The translations under genes were made by a program, and so were the position numbers. The notes under the pieces were generated by a model, which was given only the letters and a program-made list of their open reading frames with translations, was not told the DNA's origin and did no database searches. Positions 9,216-17,065 of a stretch of 31,094 nt of DNA are shown piece after piece. Each line of letters starts with the position of its first letter. Within the stretch, counting starts at the first letter, position 1. Origin of the DNA: a virus; IMG/VR virus record IMGVR_UViG_3300031974_003118, positions 1-31,094 of that record; one strand, given 5' to 3'.

Positions 9216-10073
9216 TTATGGTTGTGGATTTATTTCGTCTGGAACAGGACCGCCAACTAAACCGATATATGAACCGCCCCTATATATTCCGCTTTGTTCT
9301 GGAATTAATTCTTGTGTTTCAACTGCTTTTTTAGAAACTACCCATATATTTGGATTTGTTGGATTCTCTTCTGCAAATGGATCTATTTCTCTTGGGGTAC
9401 AATCTAAAAATGAATATCTTTGACAGTCTGTAATAAGTATCATTCTTGGAGTCCCCTGACCGTCTGTACCTGCTATAAGTTCATTTTCACATACAGGACC
9501 ACCATCATTATTTATCTTAAAGAAGATATCATAGCATACTGCATATGCAGGCAGAAGAGTACGCTCCTGACAACACCCTGAAATATCTAATCCGCAAATA
9601 GATGCAGACCATCTACATACAAGACGATTCATATCTGGGAAATAAGTTAGAGGAACGCCACTTATAGGCAAATATGGTCTTCCATCAAATGTTGTACCTG
9701 CTACATCTGGATAATCAACACATATATCTTGTGGTAATATAATACCAATATCTGCTGTTCTTTTAGGTATCGCTTCTGGGGCTTTAACCTGTTTCCCAGA
9801 AATACAATAATATGCTTCTATAGAAAATTGACCATAAAATGTATCACAAACCCCCTCACTTCCGCTAGATCTTACTACTTGAACATCAGCACTATCTGAA
9901 GGAGATGGCCCTAAATCAAGTACTTCTTCTTCAATACCAACTGGGTCTGGCTTGAGTGACAATTCATATGGAAAACACCAACCGCTTCCATTCTGTGAGG
10001 TGCAGTTACAACTACAATATTCTGTAGTGTCATTCGGTGGAGCACCACCAAAGATATCATCATAATCTGTCAT
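9216..10073 (-). CDS. Cys-rich protein of unknown function in head operon
   Basis: 285 residues, not recognised. Striking for 15 Cys residues, including CSCNC near residue 20 and a GCC pair, with many Pro and Asp. Such content suggests disulfides or metal binding in a protein exposed on the virion surface, since reduced cytoplasm would not favour disulfides (inference). Starts at ATG 10073 behind TTTGGAG, 53 bp after the terminase stop. The 112 bp before the portal gene hold no clear gene, though the same frame stays open for 17 codons past the TAA. It could be a head, neck or whisker protein; no membrane segment or signal peptide is visible. Confidence 0.6.
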   Translation of the reverse strand: MTDYDDIFGGAPPNDTTEYCSCNCTSQNGSGWCFPYELSLKPDPVGIEEEVLDLGPSPSDSADVQVVRSSGSEGVCDTFYGQFSIEAYYCISGKQVKAPEAIPKRTADIGIILPQDICVDYPDVAGTTFDGRPYLPISGVPLTYFPDMNRLVCRWSASICGLDISGCCQERTLLPAYAVCYDIFFKINNDGGPVCENELIAGTDGQGTPRMILITDCQRYSFLDCTPREIDPFAEENPTNPNIWVVSKKAVETQELIPEQSGIYRGGSYIGLVGGPVPDEINPQP

Positions 10074-10126
10074 TTTATAATCTCCAAAAAAAAATCAATA
10101 CCCATTGATACTTACACCAATAGATA

Positions 10127-12190
10127 TTAATCTCTTCGGATTATTTTTACAGAAGAAGGATTATAGCCAGCAGCCCACTCTTGACCATAATACATGCGAT
10201 CATCTTCTTTCTTTTTACCAAGAGCATTTGCTACTCTACCAATCACAGCATAAGATGGATTTGGTATTTCACGATGCATTGTTCTGGCTATCATATTAGC
10301 AATAACAAGAGCAGAATAGCGGTCTTTCCTCATTCTACCCTTCTTTCCAGTCCCTAGCTTTATCTCTGGAGTGTCAAATTTCTCACGCCCTGATGCTGTT
10401 CGACTTACCATAATTGTTGATAACTCCGTCTTCAATTCCTCAATCTCCATAACAACATCTTCAAGCGTGTCATATAATTTTAATGCCGAACTATCTCCAA
10501 TCTGTTCCTTGAGTTTCTTGAATCTCATTTCGTCTGTCTTCGTCACAAGTCCTAAAGTAGCATTGTCAAATCGAGGGAATAGAATAAATCTGTCTTCCAT
10601 ATCTTTTCTAAGGCCATGATTTGCTTGTGTGGTCCATTCAGCACTTGCAAAGTTTATATACTCTAAAATATGTAAACCGGGAAGTCTATCTGTTTCTTTT
10701 TCTTTATCTTCAATAATAGGAAGAATAGCAACTTCATTTAGTGCAGGGTCCATTTTATCTGGATCACGTAAACCTTCGGCAATAGCATATCCACCACCTT
10801 GAGAGTCAAGACCTATCTTAACACAAGGGAATACCTGCATAAGATCTCTAATCTTACGAACGCAAAAACCATAATAATCATTAACTTCAGTAAGACCAAG
10901 CTTCTTCCTATTTTGGAAATCTTTTTTATTTGTGGTCCAAGAATAAACAACACGCTGATGTTCTTGATGAAGCTCCATAACTATTATTGCAAAGTTATCT
11001 ACTTCGCTAGCGGGGTCAATACCAAATATATATTTTTTATCAGAACTTCCACGAGTAACAGCATCAAAAGCAGTATCACACCAAGCAGGCCAATTATCTT
11101 TTGCTACATTCTTATCATGGGCTACACAAGACTCAATAATAGAACGCTTGAAAAAGCCCTGAGAGTCCTTTGCAAAGCACGCACCGTACTCCATGAGATA
11201 AATACCACTATGCATCGTTGCACGCGATCTAGACACCTGCTGATCGTCCATAAAGCCTTCTGGTATAAGCTCGTATGGCATCCTGATTATTGCAAATTCT
11301 CTATGATTCAATCGTCTCATATAATCTGGAATATCACTAGCCTCACCATCCTCAATCATCTTTTCTGTTTTTCCACCGCTTTTTATTGTCTTCTGATACT
11401 TACGCCAATAATCTGCATAAGGCTCAAAATCGTAACCGGCTGTACCAGATAGTATGGATTGGTTTTTATGTCTTTGGCTAAATGTTTCTTCTTGCTTTTC
11501 GGTCCATACACCAGCTTCTTTCATAGCTTTTCTTGTAGCAGCTTCTTTAACATTCCCAGCAGGATCTTTAGAAACAGCAGCAAAACCAGCGACAACTGTC
11601 TCGTAGATTTCTACAGGTATAGAGTTAAATTCGTCAGCAATAATTGTATGAGCACGAAGACCACGAATCTTGCTACCATCACCCAAAGGAACAGCTATAG
11701 TCCAACTATCATTAACCTTTAGAGTACAGCGGTCAACATCTCTTCTGGGACCGCTAGCATCACTACAGAGGCTTCTAAAGATAGGTGCGTTACGCCATAT
11801 GACATCCATGTATTCAAAGATAACTTTAGACTGTCTAAATGCAGCACCAACAATAACAATCTTAGATCCGGGTATCAACAAACATCTCAGTGTTGAATAA
11901 ACGGCTAAAAGAAATGATTTACCAAAACCACGACTAGCTATATACATAGGGAATGATTTGCTCCAAAGCTCTTGAAGAATAACAACTTGCTCTGGAAGTA
12001 AATCTATATTTAATAATTGCTTAACGGTCCAATGTAAATACTTTGGATTACGCATTATTTTTAAAACATGAAGATGGAAATTATTCTGTTCCCAGTCACC
12101 CAAATCAAGCAACGGGTTTTTTAAATCCTTAACATCTTCTTTCTTTAGCCTTAACCAAGCGTAATCATAATCTTCTACATCGTAACTCAT
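10127..12190 (-). CDS. terL: Terminase large subunit (DNA packaging ATPase/nuclease)
   Basis: 687 residues. ATPase domain: ASRGFGKS (about 85-92) is a Walker A-like loop and HTIIADEF (about 181-188) Walker B with the catalytic Glu. Nuclease domain of RNase H fold: FGIDPA (Asp ~392), KIGLDSQGGG (Asp ~462) and a late acidic KDRYSA fit the metal-binding triad. It pumps DNA into the prohead through the portal and cuts concatemers. The start at ATG 12190 overlaps the end of the upstream nuclease gene by 26 bp. Length and motif order are normal for terminases of larger phages. Confidence 0.93.
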   Translation of the reverse strand: MSYDVEDYDYAWLRLKKEDVKDLKNPLLDLGDWEQNNFHLHVLKIMRNPKYLHWTVKQLLNIDLLPEQVVILQELWSKSFPMYIASRGFGKSFLLAVYSTLRCLLIPGSKIVIVGAAFRQSKVIFEYMDVIWRNAPIFRSLCSDASGPRRDVDRCTLKVNDSWTIAVPLGDGSKIRGLRAHTIIADEFNSIPVEIYETVVAGFAAVSKDPAGNVKEAATRKAMKEAGVWTEKQEETFSQRHKNQSILSGTAGYDFEPYADYWRKYQKTIKSGGKTEKMIEDGEASDIPDYMRRLNHREFAIIRMPYELIPEGFMDDQQVSRSRATMHSGIYLMEYGACFAKDSQGFFKRSIIESCVAHDKNVAKDNWPAWCDTAFDAVTRGSSDKKYIFGIDPASEVDNFAIIVMELHQEHQRVVYSWTTNKKDFQNRKKLGLTEVNDYYGFCVRKIRDLMQVFPCVKIGLDSQGGGYAIAEGLRDPDKMDPALNEVAILPIIEDKEKETDRLPGLHILEYINFASAEWTTQANHGLRKDMEDRFILFPRFDNATLGLVTKTDEMRFKKLKEQIGDSSALKLYDTLEDVVMEIEELKTELSTIMVSRTASGREKFDTPEIKLGTGKKGRMRKDRYSALVIANMIARTMHREIPNPSYAVIGRVANALGKKKEDDRMYYGQEWAAGYNPSSVKIIRRD

Positions 12191-12650
12191 GAGCTTTCTT
12201 TAATATCCTATATGCTACTTGTTCTGCTCTATATCTATTTCCACAAGCAAGAACATGAATATTATAGTCATCTCTTGCAGTATGAATAACCTTTCTGATA
12301 TATGCAGCGGGTATTCTTAATTTCTTTCTTACATGAGATGGAACCTTTGCTGATCTAGGATAGCTATCCACAGCGTTCCAATCAAACTCAAATAAAATAT
12401 ACGCATGTTTAACTTCCGACATTCTTTTCATACAATTCTGCCATCTCTTCTCTATACAGTTATGAGCAAATTCATCAATAGAATGTTTTCGTTCTATACA
12501 AATATAGTCACCAAGCCCCTGAATAGTATAATCTCCTGCATTTACTTTATCTACTATTGTACCATCACAATAAGCATCTTGAGCAAAAGACCAGCCAAAT
12601 TCAGGCTTTTCTCGCGTATCTCTTATTACTGTAAATTTATCATTTTCCAT
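12165..12650 (-). CDS. ERCC4/XPF-type endonuclease
   Basis: 161 residues with the ERCC4 nuclease signature: VIRDTREK (Asp11, Glu14, Lys15), AGDYTI (38-43) and CIERKHSIDE (Glu53, Arg54, Lys55), equal to the family's D...GDY...ERK core. Known relatives cut branched or flapped DNA. There is no HhH or helicase domain, so it is a minimal stand-alone version. It lies directly before the terminase, overlapping it, and after an HNH gene; resolving branched DNA before packaging is a reasonable role (inference). The ATG overlaps the stop of the HNH gene by 11 bp. Confidence 0.85.
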   Translation of the reverse strand: MENDKFTVIRDTREKPEFGWSFAQDAYCDGTIVDKVNAGDYTIQGLGDYICIERKHSIDEFAHNCIEKRWQNCMKRMSEVKHAYILFEFDWNAVDSYPRSAKVPSHVRKKLRIPAAYIRKVIHTARDDYNIHVLACGNRYRAEQVAYRILKKAHELRCRRL

Positions 12651-13017
12651 TGTTGTATTTCTTTATTTTATCTAGCATTTGCCATTCGAGTATTTTCATG
12701 AAAAAAGTTTCGTATTCAACTTCTTTCCCCTTAACACTGTCATGGCACTTCTTGCAAAGAGTAATGCCATTTGCTGTCACATATCTCATACCGGGATAAC
12801 TAGCCCAAGTTTTGATATGATGAATTTGTATTCTATGACGTGAACAACATCCGGGCCACTGACATTGATAATTGTCTCGCTTTTTGATATCCTCACGCCA
12901 TTTGGTATATTCTGGACTTTTATAATTCCTAGAATCTTTTGAATATGATTTTGGTGTGTTAGTTTTGTTGTATCTCTTCTTGCTGTACGGGTTGTAGCGG
13001 CGTTTCTTCTTTGCCAT
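12640..13017 (-). CDS. HNH endonuclease
   Basis: 125 residues. A very basic N-terminus (KKKRRYNPYSKKRY) is followed by the HNH fold: QCQWPGCC (Cys52, Cys57), IQIHHIKTW (His66/His67), NGITLCKKCH (Asn83, Cys88, Cys91, His92). Family knowledge: metal-dependent DNA cutting; in phages HNH proteins next to terminase often assist packaging cuts. Start ATG 13017 behind GGAGAG lies inside the 3' end of the dehydratase gene (59-bp overlap). It may also be a mobile homing-type nuclease, but the tight overlap suggests a stable member of the operon. Confidence 0.85.
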   Translation of the reverse strand: MAKKKRRYNPYSKKRYNKTNTPKSYSKDSRNYKSPEYTKWREDIKKRDNYQCQWPGCCSRHRIQIHHIKTWASYPGMRYVTANGITLCKKCHDSVKGKEVEYETFFMKILEWQMLDKIKKYNNGK

Positions 13018-14134
13018 TTATATCTCTCCGAACCATTTGAGTTACTAGATCTTTAAATGATACCTTTGGTTCCCAGTTCAATACTTCTTTTGCTTTACTG
13101 GGATTGCCTTTAAGGTACTCAACCTCTGATGGTCGATAAAATTTTGGATCAATAACAATATATGGTTCAAAGTCGTCAATACCGATTTCATTGAAAGCCT
13201 CGTTTAAAAAGTCACGAACGGAATAAGTCTTTCCTGTAGCTATAACAAGATCCTCTGGTACGTCCCTTTGTAGCATAAGCCACATAGCCTCAACGTAATC
13301 TTTTGCATGACCCCAATCGCGATAAGCATCTATATTGCCTAAGCGAAGTTTTGGAAACGACTCTTGTCTTCCAGAAGCAAAAAGAATATCTAGTTCACCA
13401 GAATCACTAAGATTCTCATGCGTTAGATTCATTTCTTTAAGCCATCTTGAGAACTCTCCAATCCATTTAGTGATCTTGCGAGTTACAAAGTTCTCGCCTC
13501 GACGCTCACTTTCATGATTGAATAAAATACCGCAACTAGCATGTAAGCCGTAGCCTTCCCTGTATATCCTAACCATATGATGAGCAGCTAATTTAGCAGC
13601 GGCATATGGACTTTGTGGCATAAAGGCTGTATCTTCGTCTTGGTATTTTTCAAATTCACAAACAGAATCAGCTTCCAAGTCATCTATAGTGATACTGCCA
13701 AGTACATTTTCCAAAGCCCTACTTGGTCGCTTTTTTTCGGTAAAGTTCTTTCCAAAAAGCTCGCTGGTAGAAGCCTGATAAAAACGTGCATCTGGACAAT
13801 ATCGACGTATAGCCTGCAAAAAATAAGTTGGCCCTAAAGCATCTACCTGAAAAGTATAGTCTGGTTGCTCAAAAGATGTCCCAACGTGAGACTGTGCTGC
13901 TAGATTATAAATCTCGTCAGGTTTATACTTATCTACAATAGAATACACCGATCCAGAATCAGAAACTTCACCTTCTACTATTTTTATTTTGTGCTTTATA
14001 TGATTAATTCTATCATAATTAGACGTACTTGACCTTCTAACAATACCTATAACATCATAACCTTTAGATAAAAGTAATTCAGCCAAGTAAGAACCATCTT
14101 GTCCGGTAATGCCAGTAATTAACGCCTTCTTCAT
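12959..14134 (-). CDS. gmd: GDP-mannose 4,6-dehydratase
   Basis: 391 residues, an extended short-chain dehydrogenase that converts GDP-mannose to GDP-4-keto-6-deoxymannose, the first step to GDP-fucose and related sugars. Visible: NADP loop GITGQDGSY (8-16), NLAAQSHVG, catalytic STSELFG (Thr123, Glu125) and Y177xxxK181 in SPYAAAK, then NHESERRGENFVTRKI and LGNIDAYRDWGHAKDY. Two insertions stand out compared with the usual enzyme: about 30 residues between SELFG and the catalytic Tyr, and about 25-30 residues before the LGNIDA motif. Ribosome site AGGAGAG lies in the preceding glycosyltransferase gene; the two are adjacent with no gap. Confidence 0.92.
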   Translation of the reverse strand: MKKALITGITGQDGSYLAELLLSKGYDVIGIVRRSSTSNYDRINHIKHKIKIVEGEVSDSGSVYSIVDKYKPDEIYNLAAQSHVGTSFEQPDYTFQVDALGPTYFLQAIRRYCPDARFYQASTSELFGKNFTEKKRPSRALENVLGSITIDDLEADSVCEFEKYQDEDTAFMPQSPYAAAKLAAHHMVRIYREGYGLHASCGILFNHESERRGENFVTRKITKWIGEFSRWLKEMNLTHENLSDSGELDILFASGRQESFPKLRLGNIDAYRDWGHAKDYVEAMWLMLQRDVPEDLVIATGKTYSVRDFLNEAFNEIGIDDFEPYIVIDPKFYRPSEVEYLKGNPSKAKEVLNWEPKVSFKDLVTQMVRRDINGKEETPLQPVQQEEIQQN

Positions 14135-15217
14135 TTACACTCTCCTTATTTCAGCTTCTCCTGAAGCTTCTAGCTCTGCTTTTGAAATTAATGAATTGTC
14201 CTGTTTAGTATTAAGTAGATCAAGAGTTTGAACTAGTACATCCAGAGCTAATTCTGAAGAACAATAATCCCGAACAAATGATTTACCTGCTTCCGCTATA
14301 TCTAACTGTGCTTGTGGGTTAGTCTCTAAGTAATTATATGCTTGTAGTAGTTCTTGTATATCTACTTCTAGGAAATGTTTATTAGGATTTAATAAAGGAT
14401 AAAACCATTCCTTCCAATTATGGCGTGGATTCCTGATTTTTAGAGGTACGCAGTTTGCACTCATCTGCCAAGGTAGTCTTGCCCAAGCACACGAATGACC
14501 ATCTACACATATCTGATACTTGTGTTTGATCTGCTCTTCTATCTCTATTTTTTGATGTTGATTAATAATAAAATCATCGGGTATATTAGGATAGGTAGTT
14601 TTTAAAGATTTTAAAATGTTGTCCCAATAGTCGTCGTCAGATTGCGGCGGTCTTAAAAGACGGCACCATGCATCATCACATTCTGCCAATTCAGATGCAA
14701 CTCTTGCCCGCATATTAATATCCATGAGTTCAGTATTGCCGGTTAGAGATCCGATGAAGCACATCTTGTTTGTTTTTGTATGAAGTGGTCCATCAAATGC
14801 TCTTACTCTGTCTACTTCCCAGTGACCAATTAGATTGTTCGGGGACGGCATTAATATATTGGTAGAGAAAGCGGTCTTGCTAAACACCAAGCATGGAATC
14901 TCTTGCAGAGGATCGTCAGAGGTATCTGAAAAGCAAACAGGTATTGTAAAATCCCAATTGTTTACAATCTCTGGATATTTCTTTCTTGCATCATCAACAT
15001 AAGCGGCAAGCAATCGCGAACGTATATTTACAATCTTTTTAGAGTCAATCAGCTCTCTGTTTTTGATTATCTGCAAATCACCACTTTTAAAGCGAACTAT
15101 TAGATCGCTAACGCCGAGCTTATAATTATTAACTATATAGTCGGTGCTGAAATTTTTAAAGCTTGCTGTTTCATCCTCGATTAGCCGATATATCTCATCG
15201 GACACTATCTTAGTCAT
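14135..15217 (-). CDS. Glycosyltransferase, GT90/CAP10-like
   Basis: 360 residues. The C-terminal half matches the lipopolysaccharide-modifying GT90/CAP10 pattern: CFIGSLTGN (about 155-163), a motif R-RV-SELAE, then KYQICVDGHSCAWARLPWQM with the conserved D-G, S-R and L pattern, VPLKI, and WYPLLNP-like FYPLLNPNKHF. Known relatives transfer xylose or glucose to proteins or polysaccharides. Together with the adjacent dehydratase it could attach a deoxy sugar to virion protein, DNA-linked groups or host envelope (inference). The ATG overlaps the preceding stop by 8 bp. No signal peptide or membrane segment is visible, so it is cytoplasmic. Confidence 0.75.
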   Translation of the reverse strand: MTKIVSDEIYRLIEDETASFKNFSTDYIVNNYKLGVSDLIVRFKSGDLQIIKNRELIDSKKIVNIRSRLLAAYVDDARKKYPEIVNNWDFTIPVCFSDTSDDPLQEIPCLVFSKTAFSTNILMPSPNNLIGHWEVDRVRAFDGPLHTKTNKMCFIGSLTGNTELMDINMRARVASELAECDDAWCRLLRPPQSDDDYWDNILKSLKTTYPNIPDDFIINQHQKIEIEEQIKHKYQICVDGHSCAWARLPWQMSANCVPLKIRNPRHNWKEWFYPLLNPNKHFLEVDIQELLQAYNYLETNPQAQLDIAEAGKSFVRDYCSSELALDVLVQTLDLLNTKQDNSLISKAELEASGEAEIRRV

Positions 15218-16022
15218 CTGTATCCCCTATAACTGTATCTGAGTTGAGTAATGGTTGATCTACTTCACCATCTTCGTATTCATGGAAGTCGGATAGCCTT
15301 GCTCTAGCTTTATCGGCAGCAATCGCTTGAACCGCCATATCAAACCCTTCTGCTTCGCGGGCTTCCAAATTATCTAGTTCGCGCATCCACATACTAAAGT
15401 TAGTTTTAGCGTCGTCGGCTACACGTTTTCTTTGCTCTCTTGTTCCTTTAAGATCTTTTAGGTATCTTTCCTTTTTTGTTAGAAGCTTTTCATGTTCATT
15501 AATGTATGAACCTTTGCTTCCAATAAGCGCACCTAGCTGTGTTTGAAACATGGCTATTGCCTGAGTGTCTTGCATATCTTCTGGTTTGTTCATCTCTGTA
15601 TCAATGGCTTCATTGAGACGTTCAATGTTTTCCATGATTTCTTGACGATCTTCCATTGACCTGTTGATTAGAACTTCAGTCCTAATAACTTCTAGAATTT
15701 GCATTTCCTCGGTATGAGTAACGTCTTCGTTGAACTGTTTAAAGAAGTCAATCCAGTTTTGCTCGAAGAATATGATTTCAGCATCACTCATTTGCTTATT
15801 AAGCTCTGCGTGATAATAACGAGCACGTAAAGTAGATAACAAGTGTTCATCATCAGTTGTATCTCGTGCTTTAAGATTTTTCTTGTCGATGTATTTTTTT
15901 ACCGGACCTATGTGGCGGTTTAGATGATCTGCCATCTCCTGCAAGGAGAGATCGAAGCAGTTCTGTTCTATATAGGCCATTTCTTCGTTTGATAGCTTAC
16001 CTCTTTTCCTGCTCAATGCCAT
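15210..16022 (-). CDS. HTH plus coiled-coil protein, possible small terminase
   Basis: 270 residues. Residues ~8-50 (LSNEEMAYIEQNCFDLSLQE...ADHLNRHIGPVKKYI) form a helix-turn-helix resembling the small HTH protein at 16862. The rest is long charged helices (about 60-235) with an acidic tail ending VIGDTDD. DNA-binding head plus oligomerising coiled coil, encoded upstream of terminase, is the layout of small terminase subunits, but intervening sugar genes make this tentative. Start choice is uncertain: AGGAG stands only 1 nt before ATG 16022 but 7 nt before an in-frame TTG at 16016. The 3' end overlaps the glycosyltransferase start. Confidence 0.6.
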   Translation of the reverse strand: MALSRKRGKLSNEEMAYIEQNCFDLSLQEMADHLNRHIGPVKKYIDKKNLKARDTTDDEHLLSTLRARYYHAELNKQMSDAEIIFFEQNWIDFFKQFNEDVTHTEEMQILEVIRTEVLINRSMEDRQEIMENIERLNEAIDTEMNKPEDMQDTQAIAMFQTQLGALIGSKGSYINEHEKLLTKKERYLKDLKGTREQRKRVADDAKTNFSMWMRELDNLEAREAEGFDMAVQAIAADKARARLSDFHEYEDGEVDQPLLNSDTVIGDTDD

Positions 16023-16629
16023 GCTCCTTTAAAATTTCTGTAACTTTTTCTAGAAGTGTTATTTTCTTTTGTTTTGATAGTTTTAGTTTATTGAAGAATC
16101 TTATCCAATCTTCGCGAAGCGAAATGGGAATGTTTTGGTCTACAATCTTAAACACCTCTTTAGAGAATAGCTTATCTTCCATAGAGATATTATAATAGAC
16201 TTCTGTTTTTGCGTCAGATCCTTGATTGCTTGCTAGGTTCTTTTTTGTTTGATTTCTATTTAGCCAGCGGAAATAGTATTCACATTCTCTAACTTCTGAA
16301 AATGCTTGACATACTCCGTCAACATATGCTTTTAGCGGACAAGATGTACATGGCAGTTCTGGACGAGCATAATTGTCTCTTTTAAAGTTGTGTAGTCGGT
16401 TCCTAGCATGAACCCATAAAAAACTGTCTAGCGAATTGCCTTTGTCTGCGTTAAATTTCTCAAGTATTGTTATGCCGTTTTTGTCTGGCTTTAATATTTC
16501 TAGAAATACCTGTTGTCGCATATCTTCAATTTCATGATAACCAAACCGAAATTTGCTGGCGAGCTTTGCAGAAATTGTTTGAATGATTTCTACTACTTGC
16601 TCTTCAGTATAACCGTCTGGTACTTTCAT
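15997..16629 (-). CDS. Sigma-70-like factor with Cys cluster
   Basis: 210 residues. Residues ~28-85 read like sigma region 2: YHEIEDMRQQVFLEIL, then FNADKGNSLDSFLWVHARNRLHNF-KRDN, the RNA-polymerase-binding and -10-melting part of ECF-type factors. A Cys cluster follows immediately (Cys94, Cys97, Cys107, Cys116), perhaps zinc binding, which is unusual. The C-terminal ~45 residues are helical and could hold a weak region-4 HTH. Likely role (inference): phage sigma that redirects host polymerase to late genes. The start ATG 16629 overlaps the previous TGA (ATGA) with GGAGGG before it. Confidence 0.65.
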   Translation of the reverse strand: MKVPDGYTEEQVVEIIQTISAKLASKFRFGYHEIEDMRQQVFLEILKPDKNGITILEKFNADKGNSLDSFLWVHARNRLHNFKRDNYARPELPCTSCPLKAYVDGVCQAFSEVRECEYYFRWLNRNQTKKNLASNQGSDAKTEVYYNISMEDKLFSKEVFKIVDQNIPISLREDWIRFFNKLKLSKQKKITLLEKVTEILKEHGIEQEKR

Positions 16630-16778
16630 TCGTTACCCTCCTTTGGTGGCTGTCCTGATGCAGCAGATAAAGTAGAAAGAATGTCAGCTATATTAGGATC
16701 TGGAGATTGGGAAGCTTTTGCTCTTTGGATCTCAGCCTCAATTTCTTCAGAGAGTTCTTTAGATGGTTCAATTTTCAT
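16626..16778 (-). CDS. Small acidic protein, first gene of leftward operon
   Basis: 50 residues (MKIEPSKELSEEIEAEI...), unknown. The start at ATG 16778 is chosen because TTTTGGAG stands 9 nt before it; a longer in-frame start would extend into the promoter region. An N-terminal amphipathic helix and a polar tail are visible. Its TGA overlaps the ATG of the sigma-like gene, so the two are translationally coupled and may act together; an anti-sigma or chaperone role is only speculation. Confidence 0.65.
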   Translation of the reverse strand: MKIEPSKELSEEIEAEIQRAKASQSPDPNIADILSTLSAASGQPPKEGNE

Positions 16779-16807
16779 AATTTTTTGTCTCCAAAAGTTG
16801 TCGTTAG

Positions 16808-16822
16808 ATACTACAATAGTAT
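16808..16822. promoter_or_regulatory. Palindromic operator candidate in divergent gap
   Basis: ATACTA-CAA-TAGTAT is a perfect 6-bp inverted repeat in the 83-bp gap between the leftward operon and the rightward HTH gene. It overlaps the only AT-rich -10-like sequences there in both directions, so a dimeric regulator bound here could control both. No TTGACA box is seen in this gap. Confidence 0.45.
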
Positions 16823-16861
16823 ATACACAGATGACCACTTTTTTTGGGAGAAATTGATATT

Positions 16862-17065
16862 ATGAATGTAAAGTGGACAGAAGCAGATAAAGCTTTTGTT
16901 AAGGAAAATGCTCATTCTCTAAAGGATCAGGAGATTGCAAATGCTCTTTCTGAAAGAACGGGGCGCAAGGTTAGTCTTGAAGCTGTAAGGAAAATGCGTC
17001 AGAAACTTGGCATTAAAAAGAAGTGCGGTCGTGGTATCTGTGGGCTTGTAGACCGTGAAAAATAA
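16862..17065 (+). CDS. Small helix-turn-helix DNA-binding protein
   Basis: 67 residues. WTEADKAFVKENAHSLKDQE followed by IANALSERTGRKVSLEAVRK is a Myb/SANT-like or resolvase-type HTH, and the basic tail ends KKCGRGICG. The ATG at 16862 is preceded by GGGAG (11 nt); an in-frame TTG at 16844 is rejected as part of that site. The word AAAGTGGTC stands on both sides of the gene (minus strand at ~16834-16842, plus strand at ~17066 and ~17107), making self-regulation plausible. The N-terminal HTH of the 15210-16022 protein is similar. Likely a switch between the two transcription directions (inference). Confidence 0.7.
   Translation: MNVKWTEADKAFVKENAHSLKDQEIANALSERTGRKVSLEAVRKMRQKLGIKKKCGRGICGLVDREK

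Noticed and set aside
10799-11452. Rightward frame of 217 codons inside the terminase
   Set aside because: Antisense to a gene with full ATPase and nuclease motifs; composition not protein-like and no ribosome site.
12640-13017. Idea that the HNH gene is an inserted homing endonuclease
   Set aside because: It overlaps both neighbours in frame-preserving fashion and shows no intron or disrupted host gene.
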